Below, piece after piece: positions 53,129-61,812 of a stretch of DNA of 64,000 nucleotides. Position numbers and translations under genes: made by a program. Within the stretch, counting starts at the first letter, position 1, and each line of letters begins with the position of its first letter. Origin of the DNA: JACKDW01 sp964621785 (GTDB lineage Bacteria; Myxococcota_A; Polyangia; Nannocystales; Nannocystaceae); contig CAZUPD010000002.1 in assembly GCA_964621785.1 (NCBI GenBank), positions 62,001 through 126,000 of the forward strand. Direction: 5' to 3'. Under the pieces are notes generated by a model. It made no database searches and was not told the DNA's origin. It worked only from the letters and a program-made list of their open reading frames with translations.

Positions 53129-55207
53129 CTAATTCGCGGCGTTTGCGAGCGGCGTTTCGAATGCGGGCGGTTTCCCCCGCATCATCGCTTTGACGCCGAT
53201 CTTGCTCGAAGACATGCACAGGCTCTCGGCCGCGCGCTGCTCCTCGAGTTGGGAGCCTTCGTCGAAGTTCAATGCGTTTGCATCTACAATTGTGTTGGCG
53301 ATCAGATCGCGCAGAGCCGCATCGAGGGGCACGCCGCGCTCGTTGCACGGGTCGACATCGCGGTTGACGGGGACGCTGGCCGGACCGGTGCGGAACGCGG
53401 GAAGGGCACCCGATGCCGCGAGTTCGGCAGCAAATGCCATCGACGCCCGGGGCAGCTCGGCGACCGGGACAACCCGCGAGACAAGCCCCCACGCGTGGGC
53501 TTTGTCGACCGTGAAGGTGTGCCCGGTCAGCAGGTATTCACTGATCTCGGCATGGGCTTCGGGTTTACAAAACCGGTGGATCTGGTGACATCCGCCGAGT
53601 CCGGGCAGGACCCCCACGGTCGGTTCGGGTTGACCCAAGCGCGTCCCCGAGGCGGCGATCCGGGCGTGGCAACTGGTGGCGAACTCGAGGCCTCCTCCAA
53701 GCACGCGACCGACCAGGGCGGCGACCGTCGGCTTTCCCCTTCGCAGCTTGGAAAGCGTGCGCTTCCACGTCTGGATAAGCCCGAGGGCCTGTTCGCGGTT
53801 GCCGAGCACCGGGACAAAACACTGCAGGTCGGCACCGTGGCCAAACTCGCGACTGTAGGAGCCGTCGGGGGCGATGACGATGGCCGAAACCGATTCGTCG
53901 CGCTGCAGCAGTTCGTAGGCCGCATCGAGCTCGGCGATGAAGGTGTGGTTGATGGTCGTACGCTTGAGCGAAATCAGGCCGATGCCGTTGTGAACGGTTG
54001 TGTCTACATAGATCCGTTGCCAGCCATTTTCGCGGGTGGCCCGGTCTTCGGCGAGCGGAGCGACGGGCGCGACAACGTCGGCGTAGGTGAGCTTCTGGTC
54101 GCGGGCGAACGTGGTGACGATGTCGCTGGCGGCCACAAAGCCGAGTTCCTCGATCAGGGCCGGCGGACCTTGGCGGAAGGCGAGCGCTTTTTCGGCGAGG
54201 TAGTTGATGGCATCGAGCCCGGCGATGTTGTGCTCGACCATATAGGAGGTCAGGGCGAAGATCATACCGAGCATGCGGCCGCGGGCAGCCTCGAACGTGG
54301 CGGGCGGACATTTGCTACCGCGTTCGTACGGCCACTTTTTATCGGGATCGGCGATGTACGGCTGCCAGGCTTCAGGGATGGCATAGATCGTCGAATCACA
54401 CTCTTCGCGCATCAGTTGCATGCAGTGGGCGGACAGTCCGTTGGCGCCGCGGATCAGGTTGTGGACAAAAAACGGCGAGGTCCCGAGCACGCGCTTACAC
54501 ATGTCGTCGACCTGTGCAGGCGAGAGACCTAGGTCGACATGGATCCGTACCGCCTCGAGCATCATCCCGCAAAACAGACGATCGGCGGCAAAGCTGGGGA
54601 CATCAGCGACCCGGATGACGTTCATCCCCACACGCTCGAGGAACTTGCCGATCAGTTTGACCGTGTCGGCCGAGGTCACAGCATCGGCCGTCGGGAACTC
54701 CCACAGCTTGTTGGTGAGGTGGGGGAAAAACGGATGAAGGACTCCGCAGCGGTCGTTTTGCGGCAACCCTTCGAACAACTTTTTGGTCGTCAGGCCGGAG
54801 GTTGCCGAGAAGATGTAGGCTTCGGGATCGCGGGCGCGAAGGGCCGCGTAAAACGACCGTTTGAGGTCGAGACGTTCGGGGATAGCCTCAAACACAAACC
54901 CAATTGATATGTCCGAAGGAACATCTTCGAGAGTGCCTTGGACGACGGTGATGTTGTCGATCACGGCCGCGATCTCTTCGGGCTTGAACCGCGAGCCGTA
55001 GGCCTTGGCGAGGCGTGCGGGGACTTCGTGGACGGCCGGTGAGAGGTCCAAGGCGACCACGGGTACCCCGTAGCGCACGATCAGTCGCGCGAGTTGTCCC
55101 AACTTGCCAAACCCGACGTTGCCACAGCACCCGGCGACCAACAGGGCACGCGTGTTTGGAGGAGAGGAAAAGATCGCGTCGACGTACTTATCTCGGGCCT
55201 GGGACAT
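53129..55207 (-). CDS. Bifunctional 3-hydroxyacyl-CoA dehydrogenase/enoyl-CoA hydratase, dehydrogenase domain first
   Basis: About 692 residues from ATG 55207. The N-terminal NAD-binding Rossmann region opens with LLVAGCCGNVGFGKLGQLA, followed by the 3-hydroxyacyl-CoA dehydrogenase C-terminal domain (FAADRLFCGMMLEAVRI, GANGLSAHCMQLM). From about residue 445 is a crotonase domain with DLQCF and GGGLEFATSCHARIAA and PEPTVGVLPGLGG. FadB-type fusions have the hydratase first; this order is the one found in archaeal crotonyl-CoA hydratase/3-hydroxybutyryl-CoA dehydrogenases and in scattered bacteria. No thiolase is adjacent. Likely beta-oxidation or a related acyl-CoA pathway. Confidence 0.85.
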   Translation of the reverse strand: MSQARDKYVDAIFSSPPNTRALLVAGCCGNVGFGKLGQLARLIVRYGVPVVALDLSPAVHEVPARLAKAYGSRFKPEEIAAVIDNITVVQGTLEDVPSDISIGFVFEAIPERLDLKRSFYAALRARDPEAYIFSATSGLTTKKLFEGLPQNDRCGVLHPFFPHLTNKLWEFPTADAVTSADTVKLIGKFLERVGMNVIRVADVPSFAADRLFCGMMLEAVRIHVDLGLSPAQVDDMCKRVLGTSPFFVHNLIRGANGLSAHCMQLMREECDSTIYAIPEAWQPYIADPDKKWPYERGSKCPPATFEAARGRMLGMIFALTSYMVEHNIAGLDAINYLAEKALAFRQGPPALIEELGFVAASDIVTTFARDQKLTYADVVAPVAPLAEDRATRENGWQRIYVDTTVHNGIGLISLKRTTINHTFIAELDAAYELLQRDESVSAIVIAPDGSYSREFGHGADLQCFVPVLGNREQALGLIQTWKRTLSKLRRGKPTVAALVGRVLGGGLEFATSCHARIAASGTRLGQPEPTVGVLPGLGGCHQIHRFCKPEAHAEISEYLLTGHTFTVDKAHAWGLVSRVVPVAELPRASMAFAAELAASGALPAFRTGPASVPVNRDVDPCNERGVPLDAALRDLIANTIVDANALNFDEGSQLEEQRAAESLCMSSSKIGVKAMMRGKPPAFETPLANAAN

Positions 55208-55565
55208 GCGGCGGAGGATAGCTGCACGACTCCGCGCGAGAAACCACTCGCAGCCGGCCACAGAGCCGATTGGAGAGATCCACCATAGGGAGATGTGACC
55301 GTGAAAAAAAGATCACGTCGAGGGTCCAAAACCTCCGGTACACCGTTTCCTAGACGCGCATTTCGGGGTCTGTGCCACCGCGACTCAAATCTTAAAAATC
55401 AACGATATTTCAGAATGTTAGTTGTAGTGCTCTGGGTCACCAAAGGGTTGTGCGTCAAACCCGCACTCGCAAATTGTCGGGATCATTGCCCGAATCGTCT
55501 GATTTGGCTTAAAGTCGATACCACGACTCGAACCGCCTCTGCGACGAGCTAGGAGATTCACGTTC
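55208..55565. other. Intergenic region between divergent genes
   Basis: About 360 bases with AT-rich parts around 55390-55420. It must hold promoters for the dehydrogenase/hydratase and the KKADD lipoprotein. No gene seen. Confidence 0.35.
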
Positions 55566-55856
55566 ATGAAAACGACCAAGTTCCTGTTTGCTGCTCTCAT
55601 GTCCATCTCGCTTGCCGCTCCGGCGTGCGGCGGAGAAAAGAAAGCCGACGACAAGAAGGCTGATGACAAGAAAGCTGATGAAAAGAAGGCCGACGACAAG
55701 AAGGCCGATGACAAGAAAGCCGACGACGAAAAGAAGGCTGACGACAAGGCTGGCGAAGACGCCAAGGCCGAAGACGAAAAGGCCGCTGACGGCGAAGGTG
55801 AAGCCGAAGGTGGTGGAGACGACGCCAAAGAAGGCGAAGAGGCGAAAGCCAAGTAA
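55566..55856 (+). CDS. Short lipoprotein with KKADD tandem repeats
   Basis: 96 residues. Lipoprotein signal ends LAAPACGG. Almost the whole mature part is charged repeats: EKKADDKKADD-like units, then Glu/Asp/Gly-rich sequence ending AKEGEEAKAK. There is no hydrophobic core, so it is probably extended or disordered and tethered to a membrane, in the manner of Lpp-like or spacer lipoproteins; this is inference. TAGGAG lies ahead of the ATG and a strong terminator follows, so it is a single-gene transcript, possibly abundant. Confidence 0.75.
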   Translation: MKTTKFLFAALMSISLAAPACGGEKKADDKKADDKKADEKKADDKKADDKKADDEKKADDKAGEDAKAEDEKAADGEGEAEGGGDDAKEGEEAKAK

Positions 55857-55890
55857 TCCTTCTCAACCCACCGCGTAGCGGTGCGAACCG

Positions 55891-55926
55891 ACAGGCGAGT
55901 GCTTCGGCATTCGCCTGTTCTGTTTG
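55891..55926 (+). terminator. Strong rho-independent terminator after KKADD lipoprotein
   Basis: ACAGGCGAGTGC-TTCG-GCATTCGCCTGT forms a 12-pair stem with one G-T pair and a TTCG tetraloop, followed by TCTGTTTGGTT. Confidence 0.8.
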
Positions 55927-56033
55927 GTTGGGTGTGCAACTTGTTTCGCACGGTTGAGCGACAGATCAGCCAGTGCTGTGCAAATGCATGACTGTTGTTG
56001 TCGCGCGGACACGCGAATTGTAGGTTCCCGGCC

Positions 56034-56774
56034 ATGCGACGCGACGGGCGAGCGAAAGACGAACTCAGACCTTTCCGTATCGAACCGGGGTTTATCGGCC
56101 AGTCCCTCGGCTCGGCACTTGTGACTGCCGGGCGGACCCGCGTGATCTGTACCGCCAACCTCGACACCCGCGTACCCTCGTGGTTGCGCGACGGAGGTTG
56201 GGTGACAGCCCAATACGCGATGCTCCCCGGAGCGACATCCCCCCGCGGCCGCCGTGATCCAGGTGGTCGGGGCAAGGAGATTCAACGCCTGATCGGACGT
56301 TCGTTGCGCGCCTGTGTTGCGCTGGCAAAGTTGGTCCAGCCCGACGGCTCGCCGCTGTCGCTTGTGTGCGACTGCGATGTGATCGAGGCCGACGGCGGAA
56401 CCCGGACAGCCTCGATCACCGGCGGCTATGTGGCCCTCGCCTTGGCGATCCGCAAATTGCTCGCCGACGGACGCCTCAGCCAAAATCCGATCCGTGCCGC
56501 GGTTGCAGCCGTCTCGGTCGGGACGGTCAAACTCGGGGATGCCAACACCGCGACACCCGTGCTGGACCTGCCCTATGAGGAAGATAGCCGTGCAGACGTC
56601 GACCTCAACGTCGTCATGCTCGCAGGTGGCGGTCTGGTCGAAGTTCAGGGAACCGGCGAACACGGGTGTTTCTCCCGCCACGAACTCAACGCCATGCTCG
56701 ACCTCGCCGAGAAGGGCTGCAGCATTCTCAACGATTGCCAAGCCGCCGCACTCAACGGGACCTCGAGTCGATGA
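56034..56774 (+). CDS. rph: Ribonuclease PH
   Basis: 246 residues, normal length. Starts MRRDGRAKDELRPFRIEPGF, as the family does. GGWVTAQYAMLPGATSPRGRRD, EIQRLIGRSLRA, CDCDVIEADGGTRTASITGGYVAL and VDLNVVMLAGGGLVEVQGTGE cover the phosphate-binding and catalytic sites. It trims tRNA 3' ends phosphorolytically. It overlaps rdgB by four bases (ATGA), a very common pair, and two tRNA genes lie just downstream. Confidence 0.96.
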   Translation: MRRDGRAKDELRPFRIEPGFIGQSLGSALVTAGRTRVICTANLDTRVPSWLRDGGWVTAQYAMLPGATSPRGRRDPGGRGKEIQRLIGRSLRACVALAKLVQPDGSPLSLVCDCDVIEADGGTRTASITGGYVALALAIRKLLADGRLSQNPIRAAVAAVSVGTVKLGDANTATPVLDLPYEEDSRADVDLNVVMLAGGGLVEVQGTGEHGCFSRHELNAMLDLAEKGCSILNDCQAAALNGTSSR

Positions 56775-57472
56775 CCTGCCAGCTGATCTTGGCGACGCAA
56801 AATCCCCACAAGGTCCGAGAACTGCGCGACATGGTCGAGGTCCACAACCTCGACATTTCGGTTCATTCGCCCAGGGACTTCGGCGAGCCCCCCGAGATTC
56901 CGGAGGTCCACGATACCTTTGCCGCCAACGCCATCGACAAGGCCCGCGGCATCGCAGATTGGATCGCTGGACTTGCGCGGGAAGATATCGCCGGGCGAGC
57001 CTTGGTCGTCGCAGATGATTCAGGTTTGTGTGTCGATGCCTTTGACGGGGCGCCAGGTGTGTACTCGGCTCGTTTCTCCGATGGCGGAGATGTGGGCAAC
57101 AACCAAAAACTCGTGTGCGAGTTACAGGCGCGAGGTCTGAAGCAATCGCCGGCGCACTACGAATGTGTGATCGCGGTGGTCCGCGTCGATGGCAGCGAAG
57201 TGTTTCCCGAGATGGGATCTGTGTGGATCGCAACTGGGAGCTGGCATGGTGTGGCCCGAACCGAAGCTCGAGGTAGCGGTGGGTTTGGCTACGATCCCCA
57301 CATCTACGTTCCGAGACATGCCGACACCGACACGGAAGGTCCGTGGTGTGCAGTCGCCGAGTTGCCACCGGAGCACAAGCGTGAGCGTTCCCACCGTGGC
57401 CGAGCGATGGCGCAGTTGCTCTCCGCACTCGCCAAACCTGTCGACACACCTCACAAATCGAGTATTCGCTAG
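56771..57472 (+). CDS. rdgB: XTP/dITP pyrophosphatase (RdgB/HAM1)
   Basis: About 233 residues from the ATG that overlaps the rph stop. Signatures: LILATQNPHKVRELRDM, ALVVADDSGLCVDAFDGAPGVYSARF and GSGGFGYDPHIYVP, followed by the S-H-R-G-R-A tail. It cleans deaminated purine nucleotides from the pool. Translation is coupled to rph. Confidence 0.95.
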   Translation: MTCQLILATQNPHKVRELRDMVEVHNLDISVHSPRDFGEPPEIPEVHDTFAANAIDKARGIADWIAGLAREDIAGRALVVADDSGLCVDAFDGAPGVYSARFSDGGDVGNNQKLVCELQARGLKQSPAHYECVIAVVRVDGSEVFPEMGSVWIATGSWHGVARTEARGSGGFGYDPHIYVPRHADTDTEGPWCAVAELPPEHKRERSHRGRAMAQLLSALAKPVDTPHKSSIR

Positions 57473-57598
57473 CGTCGTATCTTTGTTGCGCCGTGAAATG
57501 CAGCTGTCGTGGGTATTGGAAGATTTACCGAACCGTCGAGAAAATCCACGGGGCTGCTAGATCTCGGACACGCGCTCGGGTATCTTCCGGCTCCTTTA

Positions 57599-57675
<77 letters not shown>

Positions 57676-57713
57676 GTTTTTTCTCTGGGTCTCACCAGAT
57701 CTCGGCTGCAGCT

Positions 57714-58084
57714 TGTACATGCATGCAACCACATCACCATCGCTCATGAACCCACCTGTGTGGGTGACGTCGATGGATTGCACCTGTAGCTCAGCTGGAT
57801 AGAGCACCGGTCTTCTAAACCGGTGGTCGCAGGTTCGAATCCTGCCAGGTGCGTTTTTGCTGGTGTTTCCACGGCGCGCGGTTGGTGAGCCGTTTTCGCC
57901 GAGACGATGTCAGGACTTTTCCTGCATGTACATAAGTTGCTCGACACGCGACCCGACCGGCGAGTGTGTATGGCGATCACCGAGGACCCGCGACTTGAAT
58001 TGGTCTCCTGGTTGACGCAGACCCACCCGGAGCAGACGATGGTGTATGCGTTGGGGCCGATCGCTCGTAAAAAGTGTAATTGCA
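57714..58084. repeat. Three TGYANNTRCA palindromes around the tRNA genes
   Basis: Exact copies at 57714 (TGTACATGCA, between the tRNAs), 57923 (TGCATGTACA) and 58075 (TGTAATTGCA, within the signal-peptide codons of the ceramidase-like gene). Confidence 0.85.
57780..57853 (+). tRNA. tRNA-Arg (UCU anticodon)
   Basis: 74 bases. Acceptor arms GCACCTG and CAGGTGC with G discriminator, no encoded CCA; anticodon stem CCGGT/ACCGG around CTTCTAA, giving TCT; T-arm GCAGGTTCGAATCCTGC. A T5 run follows directly. Confidence 0.96.
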
Positions 58085-60337
58085 ATCAATTTAGCAGCCT
58101 GTGGTGACGGACAGGTCGCAGAATCACAGACGGCCACGGAGTCGAGCAGCGGTGATCCGAGTGATTCGGCAGGTTCGGGCGGAACCGACACAACTGCCGG
58201 CCCCGGGACCGGAGACTCCGACGCCGGAAGCGAAACCGACTCGGACGCGTCGGGCAGCGAGAGTGACAGCGAGAGTGAGACCGGCCCGACCCCGACCTGT
58301 GTCGACTCTCCGGTCTATCGTGTTGGTACCGGCATCGCCGACGTCACCGGACCGGCTGCAGAACTCGTGATGATGGGCTACTCGCAGCCAACCCAAGTCG
58401 CCGAAGGTCTTTCGATGCGCCTGTGGGCGCGGGCATTTGCGATCGAAGATCCCTGTGGAGAGGGTCGGATGGTGTTCGTCAGTGCCGATCTTGGACAGAT
58501 ATTTCAAGCGGTTCATCTCGAGGTTTTGCAGCGCCTCGAAGAACAGTTTGGGCCCGGCGTGTACACCCGCGACAACGTTATTTTGAGCGCCACCCATACC
58601 CACAGTGGCTTGGCGGGCTACTCCCACTACACGATGTACAACCTCGCCGCCGCCGGATACGACCCGGACAACTTTGAGGCGGTTGTCCGCGGGATCGTCG
58701 ATTCGATCATCATCGCCCACGAGTCCATGGGTCCCGCGCTGATTCGGCACAACCGCGGGACCCTGTTCGAGGCCAACTACAACCGTTCGCCGCAGGCCTA
58801 CGCACTCAATCCGGCTGACGAACGCGAAGCCCACGAGGCCGAGCACCAGCGCGACACCAACACCCTCATGACCCTGTTGCGGTTTGAGCGTCTCGCATCC
58901 GACGAGCCGTTTCCGGTCGACCCGTCGGGCGTAGCGATGGGCTCCCTCGCGTGGTTTGCCAGCCATGGAACCTCGATCTCGTCGACCAACCTGCTCGTCC
59001 ACGGTGATCACAAAGGTTACGCCTCGTACCTGTTTGAGCGGGCCATGGGGGTGACGAGTTACATCGGTGACGTCGGCTTTGTCGCCGCATTTGCCCAGTC
59101 CGATTCCGGCGATGCCTCGCCCAACACGGTGATCGTCGGGGAGCCGCAAAACACGGTCATGCGGCCCTGCGACGGCAGTTCTGACCCGACCTGCGACGAC
59201 ATCCACAACGCCGAGATCCACGGGTTCCAGCAATACACATTTGCCCGCGAGTTATTTGATCAAGCAAGTGAATTGATGACGGGTACCATCGCTGGGCGAC
59301 TGGCATTTATCGACATGGGGTCGGTGGCCGTAGATGGTGCCTATACAAGTGATGGCCAGCCGCATCCGACCTGTGTTTCGGCGATCGGCTGGTCGATTGC
59401 GGCCGGGGCCGAGGACGGGCGAGCGGTCGAGTTTATCGGTGAGGGCGTCACCCTGCCGGACTTCGTCGTTTTACCCGAGGATGCCAACTGCCACGCAGAG
59501 AAGGCGATTTTGCTGCCCGCCGGGCGGATGCTGCCGTACCCGTGGGCGCCGACGGTGTTGCCGGTTCAGGTCGTCAAACTCGGGTCGCTGGCAATTGCCG
59601 CTGCACCGTTTGAAATCACCACGTTGGCGAGCTCCCGTTTGCGGGATTCGATCGCGGGTGAGTTGGCTACGGTCGGTGTGGACCAGGTTGTCCTGGCTGG
59701 ACTTTCCAATGCATATGCAAGCTATGTAACAACCCGCCAGGAGTATGCCGCGCAACACTACGAGGGGGCCTTCACCATGTTTGGTCCGTGGACCCTGGCG
59801 GCCTATCGCCAGGAGTTCGCCCGGGTCGCGCGGGCGGTCGCCGAGGGGACGTCGGTCGATGACACCGGCACCCCCCTCGACCTCAGTGATGCTCAACTTG
59901 TCCAGGTACCCGGCAACACGGGGGACTCACCGTGCATCCAGCCGCTGATCGAGCTGTGTGTGGGCCAGGCGTTTGGCGACGTGGTCCTCGCGCCCGATCC
60001 GACCTATACAGCCGGGGAGCGGGTCGTAGTGCGGTTTCGTGGTGCACACTTGCGCAATGATCTGCGCACGGGAACGGGGTACTTGCAGGTCGAGCAGCTC
60101 ACCGACGCGATGCAGTGGGAGGTCGTGGCCCACGATTGGGACCCGGACACGCGCGTTCGCTGGCTGCGGACCAACGGCCCTTTGAGTCCGAGCTCCGAGA
60201 TCGAGGTCGAATGGGCGATCCCGGAGGATACAGCCGCGGGCACCTATCGGATTCGCATCGATGCGGCCGCAAAGCATACGTTCACCCAGGACATCTTCCC
60301 GATCGCCGGGACCACGCCGACGTTCGACGTTGTCTGA
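58046..60337 (+). CDS. Neutral-ceramidase-like lipoprotein
   Basis: 763 residues. A short signal reaches the lipobox NLAAC, followed by a Ser/Asp/Glu/Thr linker to about residue 85. The catalytic region matches neutral (alkaline) ceramidases: YRVGTGIADVTGPAAELVMMGYS, SATHTHSGLAGYS with metal-binding His, and FAQSDSGDASPNT where the family has the nucleophile Ser region (GDVSPN). The final 160 residues form the Ig-like domain seen in bacterial enzymes (TYTAGERVVVRFRGAHLRNDL). Neutral ceramidases split ceramide into sphingosine and fatty acid. Surface anchoring would fit predation or sphingolipid turnover in a myxobacterium; that is inference. Confidence 0.87.
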   Translation: MRWGRSLVKSVIAINLAACGDGQVAESQTATESSSGDPSDSAGSGGTDTTAGPGTGDSDAGSETDSDASGSESDSESETGPTPTCVDSPVYRVGTGIADVTGPAAELVMMGYSQPTQVAEGLSMRLWARAFAIEDPCGEGRMVFVSADLGQIFQAVHLEVLQRLEEQFGPGVYTRDNVILSATHTHSGLAGYSHYTMYNLAAAGYDPDNFEAVVRGIVDSIIIAHESMGPALIRHNRGTLFEANYNRSPQAYALNPADEREAHEAEHQRDTNTLMTLLRFERLASDEPFPVDPSGVAMGSLAWFASHGTSISSTNLLVHGDHKGYASYLFERAMGVTSYIGDVGFVAAFAQSDSGDASPNTVIVGEPQNTVMRPCDGSSDPTCDDIHNAEIHGFQQYTFARELFDQASELMTGTIAGRLAFIDMGSVAVDGAYTSDGQPHPTCVSAIGWSIAAGAEDGRAVEFIGEGVTLPDFVVLPEDANCHAEKAILLPAGRMLPYPWAPTVLPVQVVKLGSLAIAAAPFEITTLASSRLRDSIAGELATVGVDQVVLAGLSNAYASYVTTRQEYAAQHYEGAFTMFGPWTLAAYRQEFARVARAVAEGTSVDDTGTPLDLSDAQLVQVPGNTGDSPCIQPLIELCVGQAFGDVVLAPDPTYTAGERVVVRFRGAHLRNDLRTGTGYLQVEQLTDAMQWEVVAHDWDPDTRVRWLRTNGPLSPSSEIEVEWAIPEDTAAGTYRIRIDAAAKHTFTQDIFPIAGTTPTFDVV

Positions 60338-60410
60338 AGGATGGCCCAGAGCATTTTGTGTGGATCGACCCGCTGACAAATCGCCCGGATCATGCGCTAC
60401 CCTCCGCCGG

Positions 60411-61055
60411 ATGTCCGACCCTCGACATGCGAGCTCCGACGGGGAGCTGTCAGCCGATCCACCGCCGGAGCACAGTGGTGCCGAGTCGGGGGATCCACGG
60501 CGCGAGGCTGCGACAGGTGTGATTCTGCGGCTCGTCGCGTTGGTGGTTTTCCTCGGCGGGATTTACCTACTCGCGCGCTTGCTCGGGTGGACGGATTACA
60601 TGACGGCAGATGCCCTCAAGGAGTTGCTCAACGGCGCCGGCGACTGGGGACTTGTCGCCTTCATCGGGATCTACTGTTTTGGCGTCGTCGCCCATGTACC
60701 TGGACTTGTGTTTGTGGTCGCGGCGGTTGTCGTATACGGCGTGTATTGGGGAGCTGTGATCGGGCTGCTCACCGGTGTCGTCGCGGTTTCGCTGACATTT
60801 CTCGTCGTCCGCGCGATCGGTGGGCGACCGCTCGAGCGGGTCAAACACCCGTTTTTGTTACGGGTGTTGTCGCAGCTCGACAAACGACCGTTGCGGAGTG
60901 TCATCGTGTTGCGGTTGGTGTTCATCATGGCGCCTGGCGTCAACTACGGCCTCGCCCTGTCGTCAGTTCGATTTCGCGATTACGTCCTCGGGTCGGCCGT
61001 CGGGCTGACGGTGCCCGTCACGATCGCCGCCTTCGTCATCGACGCGATCATGTAG
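60411..61055 (+). CDS. VTT-domain (TVP38/TMEM64 family) membrane protein
   Basis: About 214 residues from ATG 60411. A polar N-terminus leads into membrane segments VILRLVALVVFLGGIYLLAR, LVAFIGIYCFGVVAHVPGLVF and later ones. The VTT core is visible: VFVVAAVVVYGVYWGAVIGLLTGVVAVSLTFLVVR and IVLRLVFIMAPGVNYGLALS, whose re-entrant loops resemble DedA/TMEM41 lipid scramblases. Likely inner-membrane lipid or small-solute handling. It lies 28 bases upstream of the MddA-like gene on the same strand. Confidence 0.87.
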   Translation: MSDPRHASSDGELSADPPPEHSGAESGDPRREAATGVILRLVALVVFLGGIYLLARLLGWTDYMTADALKELLNGAGDWGLVAFIGIYCFGVVAHVPGLVFVVAAVVVYGVYWGAVIGLLTGVVAVSLTFLVVRAIGGRPLERVKHPFLLRVLSQLDKRPLRSVIVLRLVFIMAPGVNYGLALSSVRFRDYVLGSAVGLTVPVTIAAFVIDAIM

Positions 61056-61083
61056 CGGGTACGCGTGTTATGACGGCCTGCAC

Positions 61084-61812
61084 ATGTCAAGGTTTGTCAT
61101 TTTCGCCTACGGGGTCCTCAGCTACCTCCTGTTCTTAGCGACATTTGTCTACTTGGTCGGGTTTTTGTGGAACGTTGCCGTACCCCGGGGGATCGACGAC
61201 GGGCCGGTTGGGTCATTTGGTCTCTCCTTAGCGATCAACCTGTTGCTGGTTTCGGTATTCGCCATCCAGCACAGCCTGATGGCGCGGACGTGGTTTAAGC
61301 GGTTGTGGGCCACGGTTGTGCCCCAGGCGGTTGAGCGCAGTACGTTTGTCCTGCTGTCGAGCCTGTGCCTGGGTCTGTTGATGTGGAAGTGGCAGGCGAT
61401 GCCTACCGAGTTGTGGAATCTCGAGGGGACGTGGATTGGCACGCTCGCACTTGGGATTTCAGTTTTCGGATGGTCCCTGGTGTTGGTGACGACCTTCGTG
61501 ATCAACCATTTTGCCCTGTTTGGTCTCTCGCAAGTTGTCCACAACTTCCTCGGGCGCTCGATGCCTCCCGCCGATTTCGTCATCCGCGGACCGTACAAAG
61601 TCGTCCGTCATCCCCTCATGCTCGGCTTTTTACTCGCGTTTTGGGCCACCCCGGTCATGACGATCGGGCATCTCGTGTTTGCCCTTGGGATGACCGGGTA
61701 CATCGTCGCGGCCCTTGCCCACGAGGAGCACGATTTGATGGCAGAGTTCGGTGACAAATACCGCAGCTACGTGCGACGTACGCCCAAACTGTTTCCGTTT
61801 GGCAAGCACTAG
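61084..61812 (+). CDS. mddA: MddA-like methanethiol S-methyltransferase (NnrU/isoprenylcysteine methyltransferase fold)
   Basis: 242 residues with about six membrane segments. The sequence follows the MddA pattern: YLVGFLWNVAVPRGIDDGP, VFAIQHSLMARTWFKRLW, ERSTFVLLSSLCLGLLMWKWQAMP, TTFVINHFALFGLSQV, then the methyltransferase block RGPYKVVRHPLMLGFLLAFWATPVMT and HEEHDLMAEFGDKYRSY. MddA uses SAM to methylate methanethiol to dimethyl sulfide, but the wider NnrU-like family is poorly characterised, so the substrate is inferred. It shares a transcript with the VTT protein and overlaps the convergent hydrolase gene by four bases. Confidence 0.75.
   Translation: MSRFVIFAYGVLSYLLFLATFVYLVGFLWNVAVPRGIDDGPVGSFGLSLAINLLLVSVFAIQHSLMARTWFKRLWATVVPQAVERSTFVLLSSLCLGLLMWKWQAMPTELWNLEGTWIGTLALGISVFGWSLVLVTTFVINHFALFGLSQVVHNFLGRSMPPADFVIRGPYKVVRHPLMLGFLLAFWATPVMTIGHLVFALGMTGYIVAALAHEEHDLMAEFGDKYRSYVRRTPKLFPFGKH

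Noticed and set aside
53126..54532. 468-codon plus-strand frame
   Set aside because: Opposite the dehydrogenase/hydratase fusion, whose domains are unmistakable. High-GC DNA gives long antisense frames.
55863..57449. 528-codon minus-strand frame
   Set aside because: Antisense to rph and rdgB, both fully conserved.
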